64,000 bases of DNA from Telopea speciosissima (lineage: Eukaryota > Streptophyta > Magnoliopsida > Proteales > Proteaceae): assembly GCF_018873765.1 (NCBI RefSeq), contig NC_057920.1:48286828-48350827 (forward strand), given 5' to 3'. Below the pieces are notes generated by a model that made no database searches, was not told where the DNA came from, and worked only from the letters and a program-made list of their open reading frames with translations. Position numbers and translations under genes: made by a program. Of the stretch, positions 23,341 to 34,942 are shown in pieces. The first letter of the stretch is position 1, and the number at the start of each line of letters is the position of its first letter.

Positions 23341-23828
23341 CATCTATCCCGGCTGCCTAATTTCTTGACTGTTGATTCTCCAGTCAACGAGAATTTTCCT
23401 GATGAGTATCTGATGGTAGTGTCTAGTGAACCTTGGTTTGCTGACATTGTTAATTATCTGGTTACGGGTGTGACACCTGCACATTGGTCCACCCAAGATA
23501 AGAATCGTTTCTTTTCACAAGTTAAGTATTTCTTTTGGGATGATCCTAATCTTTTTAAAACCTGCCCGGATCAAGTAATACGGAGATGTGTCCCTGATCA
23601 TGAGCAACAATCTATCTTATCTTTTTGCCATAATCAGGCTTGTGGAGGCCATTTTGGGCCTAATAAGACTGCGGCCAAGGTTTTACAGTGTAGATTTTAT
23701 TGGCCTAGTCTGTTTAAAGATGCTTTTACTTATTGTAAGGCATGTTCTTCATGCCAATCCTTAGGGCGTCTTACTAAGAGAAATATGATGCTCCTCAACC
23801 CAATTCTGGTGGTTGAGGTGTTTGATGT
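23269..23828 (+). pseudogene. Athila integrase N-terminal zinc-binding domain, cut by nested element
   Basis: Frame from the RNase H/integrase linker ([11 protein letters not shown]) to the HHCC zinc-binding domain of integrase at about 23625-23760: H...H with GGHFGPNKTAAKVLQ, then CKACSSCQ. It ends at the target duplication GATGT (23824-23828), where the Tat/Ogre element entered. The integrase frame resumes at 36228 immediately before the first catalytic Asp. Confidence 0.9.
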
Positions 23829-25120
23829 TGTAAGTACTGTGGTCCTCGGGACGAGGGTTCCTCAACCTTATGGGCGACATGGGTTTGATATATATATATG
23901 GATGGATAATAGATAATATTGTCAATGTATAATATTGATAAATGGGGGATTAGGATCATGCATTAAAATATGTTAATATAATGTGAAGTTGCCACCTAGG
24001 GTTAGGGCCTAGGACCTATTAAGTATAGCCCTATCCGTTGTGAACTGAATCAAGTTACATGCCTCCATATGGTCTTACCAAAGGTTCGGGTAAGGGGTCA
24101 GGTTATGAGTGTGGGAAGGTGTTAGGCACCCACCTCGCCTGGCCGAAGCCGGTCTCTCTGTATTAGATGCTACATAATGACGAATGTTCTCTCTCTTTTA
24201 TTACGAGGATGGGGGATATTATGAACTACATTCAGATGCTATGAATTGAACTAAAACATAATAAACTATATTACATATATGAGAAATACGGACTAAAATG
24301 ATGAAATACGAAAGGACTACATTGAATCGACAAGAATGCAGTAATTATACATGTATGGTTGTATTCCCCTAGCTCAGGGGAGATAGACGAATGGACTGAT
24401 GCCAATTCTTTTTGGGCAGAGTAACTGCTCTTTCAAATGATTTGGAGAGGAGAAAACAGACAAAATAACATCTGAAATAAAGGGGTTTTGATGGTTATCC
24501 GTGCACTGACGGGATAACAATGCCTAGGAGCAAGAGTGCTCTATGCTCGAAGGGATAATCGAAGGATCTATCCACGACCAAGAAAATTTCACTCACTCAC
24601 ACTCTCATAAGAGAAAGGAGAGAAAAGAGGGGGAAAAAATGAGACAAAGAGGGTGGAAATCACTTGGGGAGGGTCTCTCCACCCAAAATTCCTTAGAAAA
24701 TGAGGGAGGGGGATCCTGCTATTTATAGGGAGGGATCCCCTCTCTCTCCTGGCCAGATAAGTCCTCCATGACGCCGTGGAGATGTCCACGGTGTCGTGGG
24801 GGACTTTTCCACGACATCGTGTGTGACATCAGCAAACTGATGTCACATCCTCTCATGGCGTAGTGGGAATCCGGTACACATCCCCACAGTGCCGTGGGAA
24901 GGGGTCTACGGCACCGTGGGAAGGAGTCCACGACGTCGTGGGGGCGCAGTGCCATTTTTTCTTATTTTTGGGCCTAAAATGGGTCATTTTGTGCTCAGCA
25001 TGGTTCTTGGTCTTATGGGTTAGGTATCTTGAGTCTAGAAAGAGGGAGAGTGCGTCATCCATCGTCCATGTCCCGTTGTCATCATCGCCAATTAGGGGGT
25101 GATAAAAATCATTGTCTATA
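23829..25120 (-). repeat. Tat/Ogre-type 3' LTR
   Basis: Matches 34943-36222. It keeps a TATA box (minus strand, TATAAATA at 24719-24726) that the 5' LTR lacks. It contains a cluster of diverged 14-bp palindromes at 24765-24945. The right terminus reads TATA where CA is expected (TGTCTATA versus TGTCTACA in the other LTR). Confidence 0.93.
24719..24726 (-). promoter_or_regulatory. TATA box of the Tat/Ogre 3' LTR
   Basis: TATAAATA on the minus strand, between the palindrome cluster (upstream) and the R/U5 side. The corresponding stretch is deleted from the 5' LTR near 35835. Confidence 0.65.
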
Positions 25121-25140
25121 GTTTATCCCTCTTTGGCCGA
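25121..25140 (-). other. Polypurine tract of the Tat/Ogre element
   Basis: On the minus strand the bases just before the 3' LTR read CCAAAGAGGGATAAAC, a purine-rich tract in the position that primes plus-strand cDNA synthesis. Confidence 0.65.
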
Positions 25141-25374
25141 GGCCTGTGCCAACAACTGAAGGGTAAAGACAAAAGATCGACTAATTTTGTCACCAAGAGC
25201 ATGTACTGCTGACGCTTTGCTCAAAGGCGATAGAGTTGCTAAAAACAGACGATTAATCACGATGAAATCTTTCAATAATCCTCAAAAGAAAAACTTGGAA
25301 AAACCAAATCTCTATCTTGTGAGCATTGCTCAATTAAACTTTGAGAGTGATAAGCTCGACCGAAGATCTAGATA

Positions 25375-25910
25375 AGGCACCACTCGGCCCAAAGATCAAA
25401 TTTGAGGGTGATAAGGCACCGCTGGACCAAAGATCTAAATAAGGCACCACTCGGCCCAAAGATCAAGATAAGGCACCACTCGACCCAAATTTCAAGATAA
25501 AGTACCACTCGGCCAAAAGATCAAGTTTAAGGGTGATAAGGCACCGCTTGACCAGAAATATGAGGGTGATAAGGCACCGCTCGACCAAAGATCTAGATAA
25601 GGCACCACTCGGCCCAAAGATCAAATTTGAGGGTGATAAGGCACCGCTCGACCAAAGATCTAGATAAGGCACCACTCGGCCCATAGATCAAGATAAGGCA
25701 CCACTCGGCCCGAAGATCTAGATAAGACACCACTCAGCCAAAAGATTAAATATGAGGGGCTCCACTAGGGATAGAATTTTGAGGGTGATAAGGCACCACT
25801 CAACCGAAGATCTAGATAAGGCACCACTCGGCCCAAAGATCAAATTTGAGGGGTGATAAGGCACTGCTCGACCGAAGATCTAGATAAGGCACCACTCGAC
25901 CAGAGTTGCC
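25375..25910. repeat. Tandem array A (GGCACC...CGGCC units)
   Basis: Alternating units built on AAGGCACCACTCGGCCC-AAAGATC and AAGGCACCGCTCGACC-AAAGATCTAGAT. The pair, with its GAGGGTGAT spacer, makes a compound period of roughly 65-70 bp, with some units lost or added. Lies in the 3' non-coding part of the Tat/Ogre element. Confidence 0.85.
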
Positions 25911-25942
25911 AAACAGGCGGTTAACCACGATGAAATCTTTTG

Positions 25943-26395
25943 ATAAATCGATTGATCTTGATTGGGAGCAAATTGGGAGCAAGAGGACTCGATTGATCTT
26001 GATTAGGAGTAAGAGCACTCGATTGATCTTGGTTAGGAGCAAGAGGACTCGATTGATCTTGATTGAGAGCAAGAGGACTAGATTGATCTTGATTGAGAGT
26101 AAGAGGACTCGACTGATCTTGATTGAGAGCAAGAGGACTCGATTGATCTTGGTTGGGAGCAAGAGGACTCTATTGATCTTGATTGGGAGCAAGAGGACTC
26201 GATTGATCTTTTGAGAGCGAGAGGACTCGACTGATCTTGGTTGGGAGCAAGAGGACTCAACTGATCTTGGTTGGGAGCAAGACGACTCAACTGATGTTGG
26301 TTGGGAGCAAGAGGACTCGACTGAGCTTGGTTAGGAGCAAGAGGACTCGACTGATCTCGGTTGGGAGCAAGAGGACTCGATTGATCTTGGCGCTA
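25943..26395. repeat. Tandem array B, 30-bp unit, about 15 copies
   Basis: Repeats of a 30-bp unit whose core is GGGAGCAAGAGGACTC followed by a GATTGATCTTG-type half. Because the unit is a multiple of three, long open frames appear on both strands. They encode only 10-residue repeats and are not taken as genes. Confidence 0.92.
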
Positions 26396-26899
26396 ACATC
26401 TTGAACAAGAGTTAGTATGATTCATGATAGATGATTGGAGTTTATATATGAGGACTTTCCTCAACATTTAGGGTTTTTCCCCTTTTTAGGGCCTTTCTTG
26501 AAAATATTTTTCTTTTAGGTTTTTTTTTTTTTTTTTTTGTTCTACAAGGTAAGACCCTCCTGATGCCGAAGAAGTATTGTGGTGCAGAGAAGGTGCTCGC
26601 ATGGTATAGACATCATTCTGTCTATGATGGCACGTGGAAAGCCACTCTTCGGTCAATCTAAGACAATGGTATGATGTACTTATAGCCGATCGGGCTGACC
26701 TGTGGAACGACACACTCCAGTCGTTCCGAGGGAAAGATATGGTTTCAGTGAGGGACGGGTCTCATCTGAAATGCTTACTGGGGAATGAGCCATTCACAAG
26801 TTTTGACAATGGTTGGATGACAAAATTATGCGCAAGTGCAAAAGTGGTCAAGAGATCACGACGATCAGACCATACATGAGTCCGGTAGTGGCCAGATAA

Positions 26900-28640
26900 A
26901 ATAATGATTTGGATGATAAATTGTCCATGGGTTTAGACTAAAAAGGATGATTTGTACATGAGTATAATGGAGCCCGAAAGATTCATGGGATGATCGAACT
27001 ACACGCGAGTATAGAGAGGATCAAAAAGTTCAATGATTAATTTGTATATGAGTACAAGGAGGATCAGATAATGGATCAATCTTGTACACGAGTACAATGA
27101 GGATCAAATGATGGATCAATCTGTACATGAGTACAATGGAGACTGAAGATTTATGAGATGATCGATCTACACACGAGTATAGTGAAGATAAAAAAAAATG
27201 TTAATGATTAACTTATACATGAGTACAAGAAAAATCAGATAATGGATCAATCTTGTACACGAGTACAAAGAGGATCAGGATGATGGGTCAATCTGTACAT
27301 GAGCACAATGGAGGCCAAAGATTCACTGGATGATCGAACTACACACAAGTATAGTGAAGATAAAAAATGTCAATGATTAATTTGTACAAGAGTACAAGGA
27401 AAATCAGATAATGGATCAATCTTGTACACGAGTACAAAGAGGATCAGGATGATGGGTCAATCTGTACTCGAGTACAATTGAGACCGAAAGATTTATAAAT
27501 TGATTGAACTACACACGAGTATAGGGAGGATCAAAAAGTTCAATGATTAATTTGTACCTGAGTACAAAGAGGATCAGATAATGGATCAATCTGGTACATG
27601 AGTACAATGAGGATCAAATGATGGGTCAATTTGCACACGAGTACAATAGAGACTGAAGATTCATGAGATGATCGAACTACACGTGAGTATAGTGAGGATC
27701 AGAAAGTTGAATGATTAATTTATACACGAGTACAAGGAGGATCATATAATGGATCAATCTTGTACGCGAGTACAATGAGATCGAAGATTTATGGGATGAT
27801 TGGACTATACGTGAGTATAGCGAGGATTAGAAATGTCAATGATTAACTTGCACACGAGTATAAGGGGGATCAGATACTGGATCAATCTTGTGCACGAGTA
27901 CAATGAGGATCGAATGATGGGTCAATTTGCACACGAGTACAATAGAGACTGAAGATTCACGGTATGATTGAACTATACATGCAAGTAGAGTGAAGGTCAG
28001 AAAGTTCAACAATTAACTTGTATGCGAGTACGAGAAGGATCAAATGATGGATCAATCCGTACACGAGTACAACAGAGATCGAAAGGTTAATGAGATGATC
28101 AAACTATACACGAATATAGCAAGGATCAGAAAGGTCACAGAGTGATCAAACTATGCGTGAGTATAGTGGGATCGAAAAAATCAATGAATGATCAAGCTAT
28201 ACACAAGCATAGCAGGGTTCAGTAGGGTCAAAGGTTCAATCAATTTGTACGCGAGAACAGCTAGGACCAGAAGATTCAAATGGTAATCGAACTATACACG
28301 ATTATAGCAGGGATCAAAAGGATCAAATTGCACGAGAGTGCGGAACCATACGTGAATCTGGTATAACCGAAAGATCAAACTAACAGTGATCCAAAAACCA
28401 AATGCACATGAGTGCAGAAGTGGTTAAGGACTTGGTCAAACTGTACATGGGGCCAAATCATTGGAGATCGAGTTGTACATAAATTCAATAGTGATCAGAT
28501 AGTCCAACTGCACGTGAGTGCAGAAAGTATGAGGGTCCGATGGAACTAAATGATCAGAGCCCAGACTGTATATGAATTCTACCATGATCGGCTGAGTAGG
28601 TTGCACGTGAGTGCAACAGAAATGAAAATTCAGATGGCAT
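26900..28640. repeat. Tandem array C, ~42-bp monomers in a ~170-bp higher-order unit
   Basis: Monomers share the near-palindrome TGTACACGAGTACA or variants (tacatgagtaca, tatacacgaatata) with spacers rich in GGATCAAATGATGGATCAAT. In the better-preserved part, the phrase AATGGATCAATCTTGTACAC recurs near 27070, 27241 and 27411, about 170 bp apart, with three diverged monomers between. Towards 28640 the units degrade. Just upstream, 26400-26900 is unique sequence with a poly-T tract at 26520. Confidence 0.85.
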
Positions 28641-31374
28641 ATGATCAAGACATTGGTCAGGAAAATGCAATCCTATGCATGTGTAGCCATGATGAAAATG
28701 GAAAAGCAATCCAAAATGTATACCATTAGATGCCAAGTAGTGCATGGGCATTATGATGATGAAAATAGGATAGCACATGAGTGCTGTCATGATCGGATTA
28801 CTGGAATGCTTAAAGGAAAATACAATCTTATGCACACGGATCCATGATGACAATGGAAAAGAAGTCTATCATTAAAACTCCAAAATGCAACAAAAAAAAC
28901 TATCTTATGCAAGTAATCTTTTTTTTTTTGCACGCAAATGGAATCACAGTCCTAATGCAAATTATGTCATGTAAAAAGGAAAACGCAACCCTATGCAAGT
29001 AATCAATACAAGCAAGTGAAAAGTTATCACATACAAACATAGACACTTACCAGATATTCTCCATTTTTGAGTTGCACAACACTTGTCCATCACAAAACCT
29101 TAGTACAGAATTATACGTTACCAAAAACCTTGATAGAGAAATCTGAGATTCACTCAAACATTTTTTTTTTATTATATTTTATTATATATATATATATATT
29201 TTTTTTATTTTATTATTATTATTATTATTATTTTTAAGAAACAACTTCATTTGTGAGAGAAATTTATTTTGAAAACTTATGGTTATTCACATTCTGACCT
29301 AGTAATGCACAATTTCACATAGACATATTATTCACATCCCCGTTACACGCGTAGGCTCGACGAGCATCGATTGGCCAACATCGAACAGGTGTTGAATGAA
29401 CTTTTGACAAAGCAAGTCAAAGGGTAAATTGAGGGAAACGTGTACGAACAAGATGGGTGGATAGGTCACTCTTCCTTTCCTTCATGGAGAGTTATGGCAT
29501 TTTATCCCAGGTAGTATCATCCTTCTCTGCTTGTACGATCATTTCGTCTTTTAGGCTGAGACTCTTTATGATTGGGAGTCGATCCTCATGGACAACATGC
29601 CCCTTTAATTTCACATGCTCTTGCCTGGTGGATTGCCCCAAGGAAACAAATCCTTTTTCCTTATGCTCCTTTGTCCTTCTTATCTTGGATAGAGATTGCC
29701 TCAGTGACAAGTTAATTCTTCTGGTCGTCTTACTGGTTGAGAGGGTGAGTACAATGCTGCTGGCATTTAATCCCCTAATCATCTCTTCAGAAATCTTCAT
29801 GATCTTGGTAGACGTGCTTCTTTTTCTTCACATCATCGGATCGCATTAAAGAGAGAGAGATACTAGTGGGAAAGGGGAAAAAGTAGAAATATGATAGATA
29901 TGATGCAAGTGAGCAAAAATGAAAAGTTGTACATGGACGAATGGAAAACTATTCATGTGGGAGGACCGAACTTGATTATCACTTCATCAAGTTGCCTACG
30001 TACCTCAAATAGGGATTAGGTCGAACGTAGTTCAGGACAAAGATGCCTTAATGTCAAAGCCTTGATGATTAAGTTCCATCATAGCCGGGTGAGCTCGAAG
30101 CTGTGGACGAGAGTCTCATCACCATTTGGCCCGGGAGGGTTTTACTAGGTTGTAATGGGGCTTAGGACTAGGTTCCAAAGGATGGTAAAGGCTCAAATGT
30201 GCCCCTAGGGTCTAACCATGACTCAACACTTCTGCTCCCACAACTTTACCAAGATTCTGGTAGCTGAACTTGTTGTGGAATTTCTTCTTTTTTAATGATG
30301 TAATCAAGAAGTTTGGCAATCCCTCTCGTGTCTCAATTGAAGACTTTGGTAATTTTAACCCTTATAATTTTGATAATATTGTCTCCAAAGGAAAAGTGGC
30401 TATTTTTGCCCCATGGTCTAAGTGCTCCCAATTATTTGCAATGCCTTGAGCCAATGCATCCTCTCTTCTGTTTTTTTTTAATCTTTTTCTCTTTTTTTTT
30501 GAACTCTTTTTTTTTTGTTTTTTGCTCTTTTATTTTGAACTCTCATTTTTTTCTTTTTGAGATTGGCCCAATTTTGATTGTGGAGACGAAGCTACTCTCT
30601 TTTTTTTTTTTTTTTTTTTTTTGCATCCTTCGGAAACGTATTGCCCTTATGACATCTTACTTCACCGAGAGACCTCTTCCGGTTAGACCCTAGAAGCCAA
30701 TGGGACATTTTGATGAGCAAGAGTACATATGGATAATGAGATGTGAGTGGGCCAAAGTGAGTTTTTTTTTTTTTTTTTTTTTTAAAAGGGAACGGCTACA
30801 GCACAACTGGGGGACTAGCAGATTTTGCTGTCTCAAGGTTTATTTGAGATGACTAGCGGCCAAAGGGGGCCTCTCTTAACAGGCTTTATGAGATGAAATC
30901 TTCATCCAGGCTTCCGGCTCGCTGGAAGGGGATCAGATGTATGGAAATCTCCAGATCTTTGGCCATCAAGACTTTGACATTGGAAAAATGGGTAGCAGTT
31001 TTTTTTTGTTTTATTTTTATTTTTTATACCAACAGTCATGAAATCATCACAAACTGCTACTTGGATGAATTAAAAAAAGAAAGGGATTGGACAGATGGGA
31101 AAGAAACATATTCATTGATAACTGTGGAAAACACAGCGGACAAGTTTACAGAAGGAAATTCGACTGAATGAAAAGACCTAAAGACCTAAGGGATGCAGAC
31201 CCGATGATGTCTTCAGTGCGATCTTGTCTACACAAGAGTGAAGTACTGTCACTGCTTTATCACGGGATTGTGTAGTTTGTACTATAAAAAAGTGCCCCTC
31301 TATCCAGAGCTGGGTATTGAATCCATTTTAAGTCGACCAACGAAACTGATACTCATCAAGTTAATGACCATAGT
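28641..31374. other. Non-coding interior of the Tat/Ogre element
   Basis: No recognisable domain on either strand. Low-complexity tracts include a T/A-rich (TA)n and (ATT)n block at 29160-29235, and poly-T runs near 30470-30520, 30600-30622 and 30763-30783. A minus-strand frame of 102 codons at 29492-29800 is Lys-rich with no family that I recognise. Confidence 0.5.
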
Positions 31375-32493
31375 TTAACGCCTTCGGGCGATAGTGATGC
31401 CCTCAATCAGTGTCTGCCCCTGTTCCATCGGAGGAATACGAAAAACTTTCTTCGACGATTCTACCTCTTTGCAGGCTGGAAATGTAAAAGAAGTATTCTC
31501 TTTTAAAATTGGTGGTAGCATCAAAAGGATTTTCCCATAATCCTGGAGGAATCTGCTCCTTAGGGACTTCGTTAATCTCACACAAATGATTCCTTATCTT
31601 CTCCCAATCATCCTTTCTGTACCCTCTATTAAAGAAATCCACCAAATTGAATGCTGTACCAAAATGAAAGGTGCAGTGAGGTCGATGCATGATCAGATTT
31701 GCATTTGGTTCTTCTCGCGACTCTTGTATCCAATAAGGGTTATGGAGGGTATAGAGGACATTTCATTTTGCACAATTGAATAATTGCTCGAGCCATTGAG
31801 TCTGTGTCTGAAATCTAAGAAGAAATTTCATTGTGTTTGACCGAGGAGGAACAAATTCTAGATGCAATTCGTCCTGGCTCATATAGGTCAACAATTTTGG
31901 AACACGAAAGCTGAATGCTACCACGGACCTTTCGCTAAGGTACAAAAGAAAACAAAGGGCTTCAGTAGACAACTGGTAGAGGTCTCTTATCCTGAAGATA
32001 TTGAAGAAAGGATAATTTGGATGGACAAGAAGTCCTCGAAGGTCGTCAGTCCCACGGTTGAGGAGAGTAATTGCATGAAACAAATCCAGGCAATCTTTAC
32101 TCTTGATTGTAAGACCTGATGCATGATCTGTTCTTGGAGATGGAAAGGTAAAAGGTCAATCCGATATTGCAATCCTGCCAAAACCTCTTTTTCCTTTATC
32201 TCTTCATGGCCTTCAAACCCATTCAGCTTGGTCGTATCAGTTGTTGAAGGAAGAGAGGATTCATGAACATCCTGGGCGAACATCATTGATGGAGACTTTT
32301 GACCTGTCACTACCTCTTCCAAAGGAACCGGCAAAGCTTGGATCAAGGAGGTGGGATCAAATCCTTCTAAATCTTCTTGAGGGCATTGATTGTCGATTAA
32401 CGGACTAAATTTTCTGCCTCGAGTCTTGGATAGCATGCCCGAGTGCAATGCATTCATCGATGGGGTGCCCTCTTGGATGTATTGATCGGTCAT
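31375..32493 (-). pseudogene. Unrecognised ORF fragments downstream of gag in the Tat/Ogre element
   Basis: Three minus-strand frames (31987-32493, 31763-32083, 31375-31690) lie where pol would begin. The first starts close to a segment (PIDECIALGHAIQD in another frame, near 32430-32470) that resembles the stretch after the Tat-type gag zinc knuckle, so it probably includes the gag C terminus. The rest (for example IPPGLWENPFDATTNF near 31540) matches nothing I know. No protease, RT or integrase motif is visible. It could be decayed pol-replacing sequence or a captured host fragment. Confidence 0.45.
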
Positions 32494-33320
32494 ACCAAAA
32501 TGGTGGAGGATCCCGACCGATCACGGAGGAACCGTGCCGAAGGTTTCTTCAATTGCATATGCAAGAGACCTAGCCACACCCAAATGGTGAACTCACGTTG
32601 TCTTGAATTTGCCATATTCGCCTCCAATTTTGGCTCGATATCATATTGTGTGGCTATACTAGCCATATGCCTTTCTGAACAATTTGTCTTCAATACGCTT
32701 CCCTATGGCCATTAGCTCTTCAAAAGTCTTGAAGTGTTGGTAGTAAAGGCAATCGCGTGATATTCTTCGTCATGCATTCTCCGGGATCATCTCCACTATC
32801 GCTACGTCGGCGATTCCACATCTTTACGACCTTCTCTCTAAACCTCATAATGAAATTGTAGAACCCTTGAGGGCCTTGCCTTAGTGTCTCCAACTCTCTC
32901 CGTGTGACATCCACTTGGTGTTGTATGAGTACTGCTTTGTAAAGGCTTTCCCCACCGTTGACCAAGTCTAAGTCTATGCCTGATCTAACTGTGTCAACCA
33001 TCGCAAAGTAGGTCCAGCAAGTGATACAAAAAAGTCTGCCCCATTTGATTTTCCGTGAGGCCCCAAGATTTAGCCACTGTAGCAAAGATTTTGAGGTGAG
33101 CTTTAGGATCACCTGAACCATCAAATTTATCCAATTTCCATTTGAAGTCTTCGGGTATCTTTCCTTCAGGGAAGAACACCAAGTTATCTTCAGGCTCCTC
33201 GTGAATCGTGTCCTTGACAGTAATTTCAAGCTTTTCAACTTTCTCCCTCATCATATGCTCCCTTTCGGTCTTGGGATACTCCTGAGTTACGTTGATCACG
33301 GCATCTTCTTCCTCCATCAT
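32494..33320 (-). pseudogene. Tat/Ogre-type gag
   Basis: Two overlapping minus-strand frames (32994-33320 and 32720-33238) together show the gag of Tat-lineage gypsy elements. An acidic N-terminal segment is followed by IPEDFKWKLDKFDGSGDPKAHLKIF, where the family has a KFDG(T/S)GDPxxHL block, and downstream by VTRRELETLRQGPQGFYNFIMRFREK, the capsid C-terminal block. A frameshift lies near 33010. The stretch from 32494 to 32720 is in pieces. This is the only recognisable coding domain in the element. Confidence 0.8.
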
Positions 33321-34923
33321 AATCTGGTGGGTACCCTAGGTCTGTCGCGAACTACTCTACGAGTCATAGGCTGAGCAAGTGAGCATGCTCTGGCTCCCTG
33401 AAAGTAGGTATTGTGCCTCCTTGGGACATGTCTCATACTATTTGCAAGATTTGCACCATAAATTGCTTCATCTCTGTCACCTCAGCCTATAATTGGTCCA
33501 TTTGTCGACCTAACTATACTTCGGGTGGATCACTGCCTAACGAATCCATGGTGATTCTATCCGAGAAAAGCCTGATCGAACTCTGCCTCACGATGTTGGG
33601 TGGAGAAGGGGAAGTCCTGAACACCTTTGGATTGGATCGGACCAATTTGGGTTAGCCTATTGTCATAACGGGCTCACGCGGGTAACAGGAAGTCTTTTGA
33701 TGTGAATTGTGCTTTACATAAGTCAGAGAGAATTATTTCAGGTCACAAGGAATTTACTTGAGTATGTAAAATATTTTTTTTATTTTAAATATTTTTTTGT
33801 ATTTTATTTTTATCATTTTTTTGGTATTTTATTTTTATCATTTTTTTTTGTATTTTATTTGGCTCAAGTAATCGAAGTCTTCATTGGAGCTTCTGATATT
33901 GTAGAAGTTCTCTCAGACCATACTTCAAATGCCATCGTCGCCAAAGCGTATTATTTTTTTATTTTTTTTTCACACCATATAAAAACAGACAAAAGAAAGA
34001 CCCTAGTTATCGGGTTATTGATGATCGTGCCTGGGCTCAACATGAGATGCTCTCATTTCGAGGGACATGTAAGGTTCCATGGGAGCGGACTTCCATTTTT
34101 CTTCGAGGGACCATCGCGGGACTATGGAATTCCTTACCTTCGGTGGCATCTCGTAGTAAAGCCAGGTTAATCGTTAAGTGATCCTAAGCTTGGTCTTTCT
34201 CATAACTAACAAGGGTTAGTTTGTGTCGAACCCTAATCATATATGGTCTATTTTCCTGCATGATGCATGTAATGGGTAGAATTAATAGGACAGAACAAGG
34301 TCACCCTTAACAGAACCGATATACCTATCGCTTGTTGTCGCGAATTGCAGGCACATGGTTCTTTTAATATACCTAGAGAGTAGGTCACACGGTCTCAGAG
34401 CAATCAAGCTAGTGCCTTTTTTGGGTGGCTAAAGCACCCCACAGCACACTAGTGAATACCCTTGCTGGTGATTCTAAACTTGTACAGTAAATATCAAGGG
34501 TTGTAGCTTCACCGCGAATTACTCATGACTACTCATGGGGTCCAACGACTAACTACGGGGGTAAGAGGGGTTCCCATGCAGTGTGTGTGTTCAAGAAAGT
34601 GGTACAGGAAGCGGCTATCATCCGATCTCAGAGTACTTAGTATGACGTGCCTCACCTCCCCGGGGGTAAAGGCACGATAGGGAGTACCCTCGCCGTTTGA
34701 TTTCACTTCGAGCACTATGTATGATGCGGTTAGTACACACAGGGGTTAGCCAAGATAAACATATTATGGTATTTATTTTTTATTTATTTTGTACATTTTT
34801 TCTTTTTATTTTATTTTATATATATATATATATATACATAAAAGTTTGGAGAGAACATTCTGTCATTTATTGATAGCACCTATTTAGAAAGTTTGACCTC
34901 GAGTGGACGTTTGTCCACTCACA
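33321..34923 (-). other. 5' leader region of the Tat/Ogre element
   Basis: Sequence between PBS and gag. There is no convincing ORF. It has T/A-rich low-complexity blocks at 33770-33860 and 33945-33975 and a (TA)n run at 34817-34835. Long untranslated leaders, sometimes with an extra ORF, are known in this lineage, but I see no such ORF here. Confidence 0.5.
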
Positions 34924-34942
34924 TCCCCAGCGGAGTCGTCAC
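34924..34942 (-). other. Primer-binding site of the Tat/Ogre element
   Basis: Directly beside the 5' LTR (right-hand copy). On the minus strand it reads GTGACGACTCCGCTGGGGA, close to the TGGCGACTCC(A/G)CTGGGGA-type PBS that I associate with tRNA-Arg in Ogre-like elements. Its position fixes the element's orientation. Confidence 0.7.

Noticed and set aside
25906..26290. Long open frames on both strands (about 70-126 codons) across array B
   Set aside because: They are a by-product of a 30-bp tandem repeat, which keeps any frame open. The translated products are 10-residue repeats with no codon bias or family.
29160..29235. (TA)n/(ATT)n block considered as a matrix-attachment or origin-like element
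   Set aside because: Plain simple-sequence DNA inside a retrotransposon. Nothing beyond base composition supports a function.
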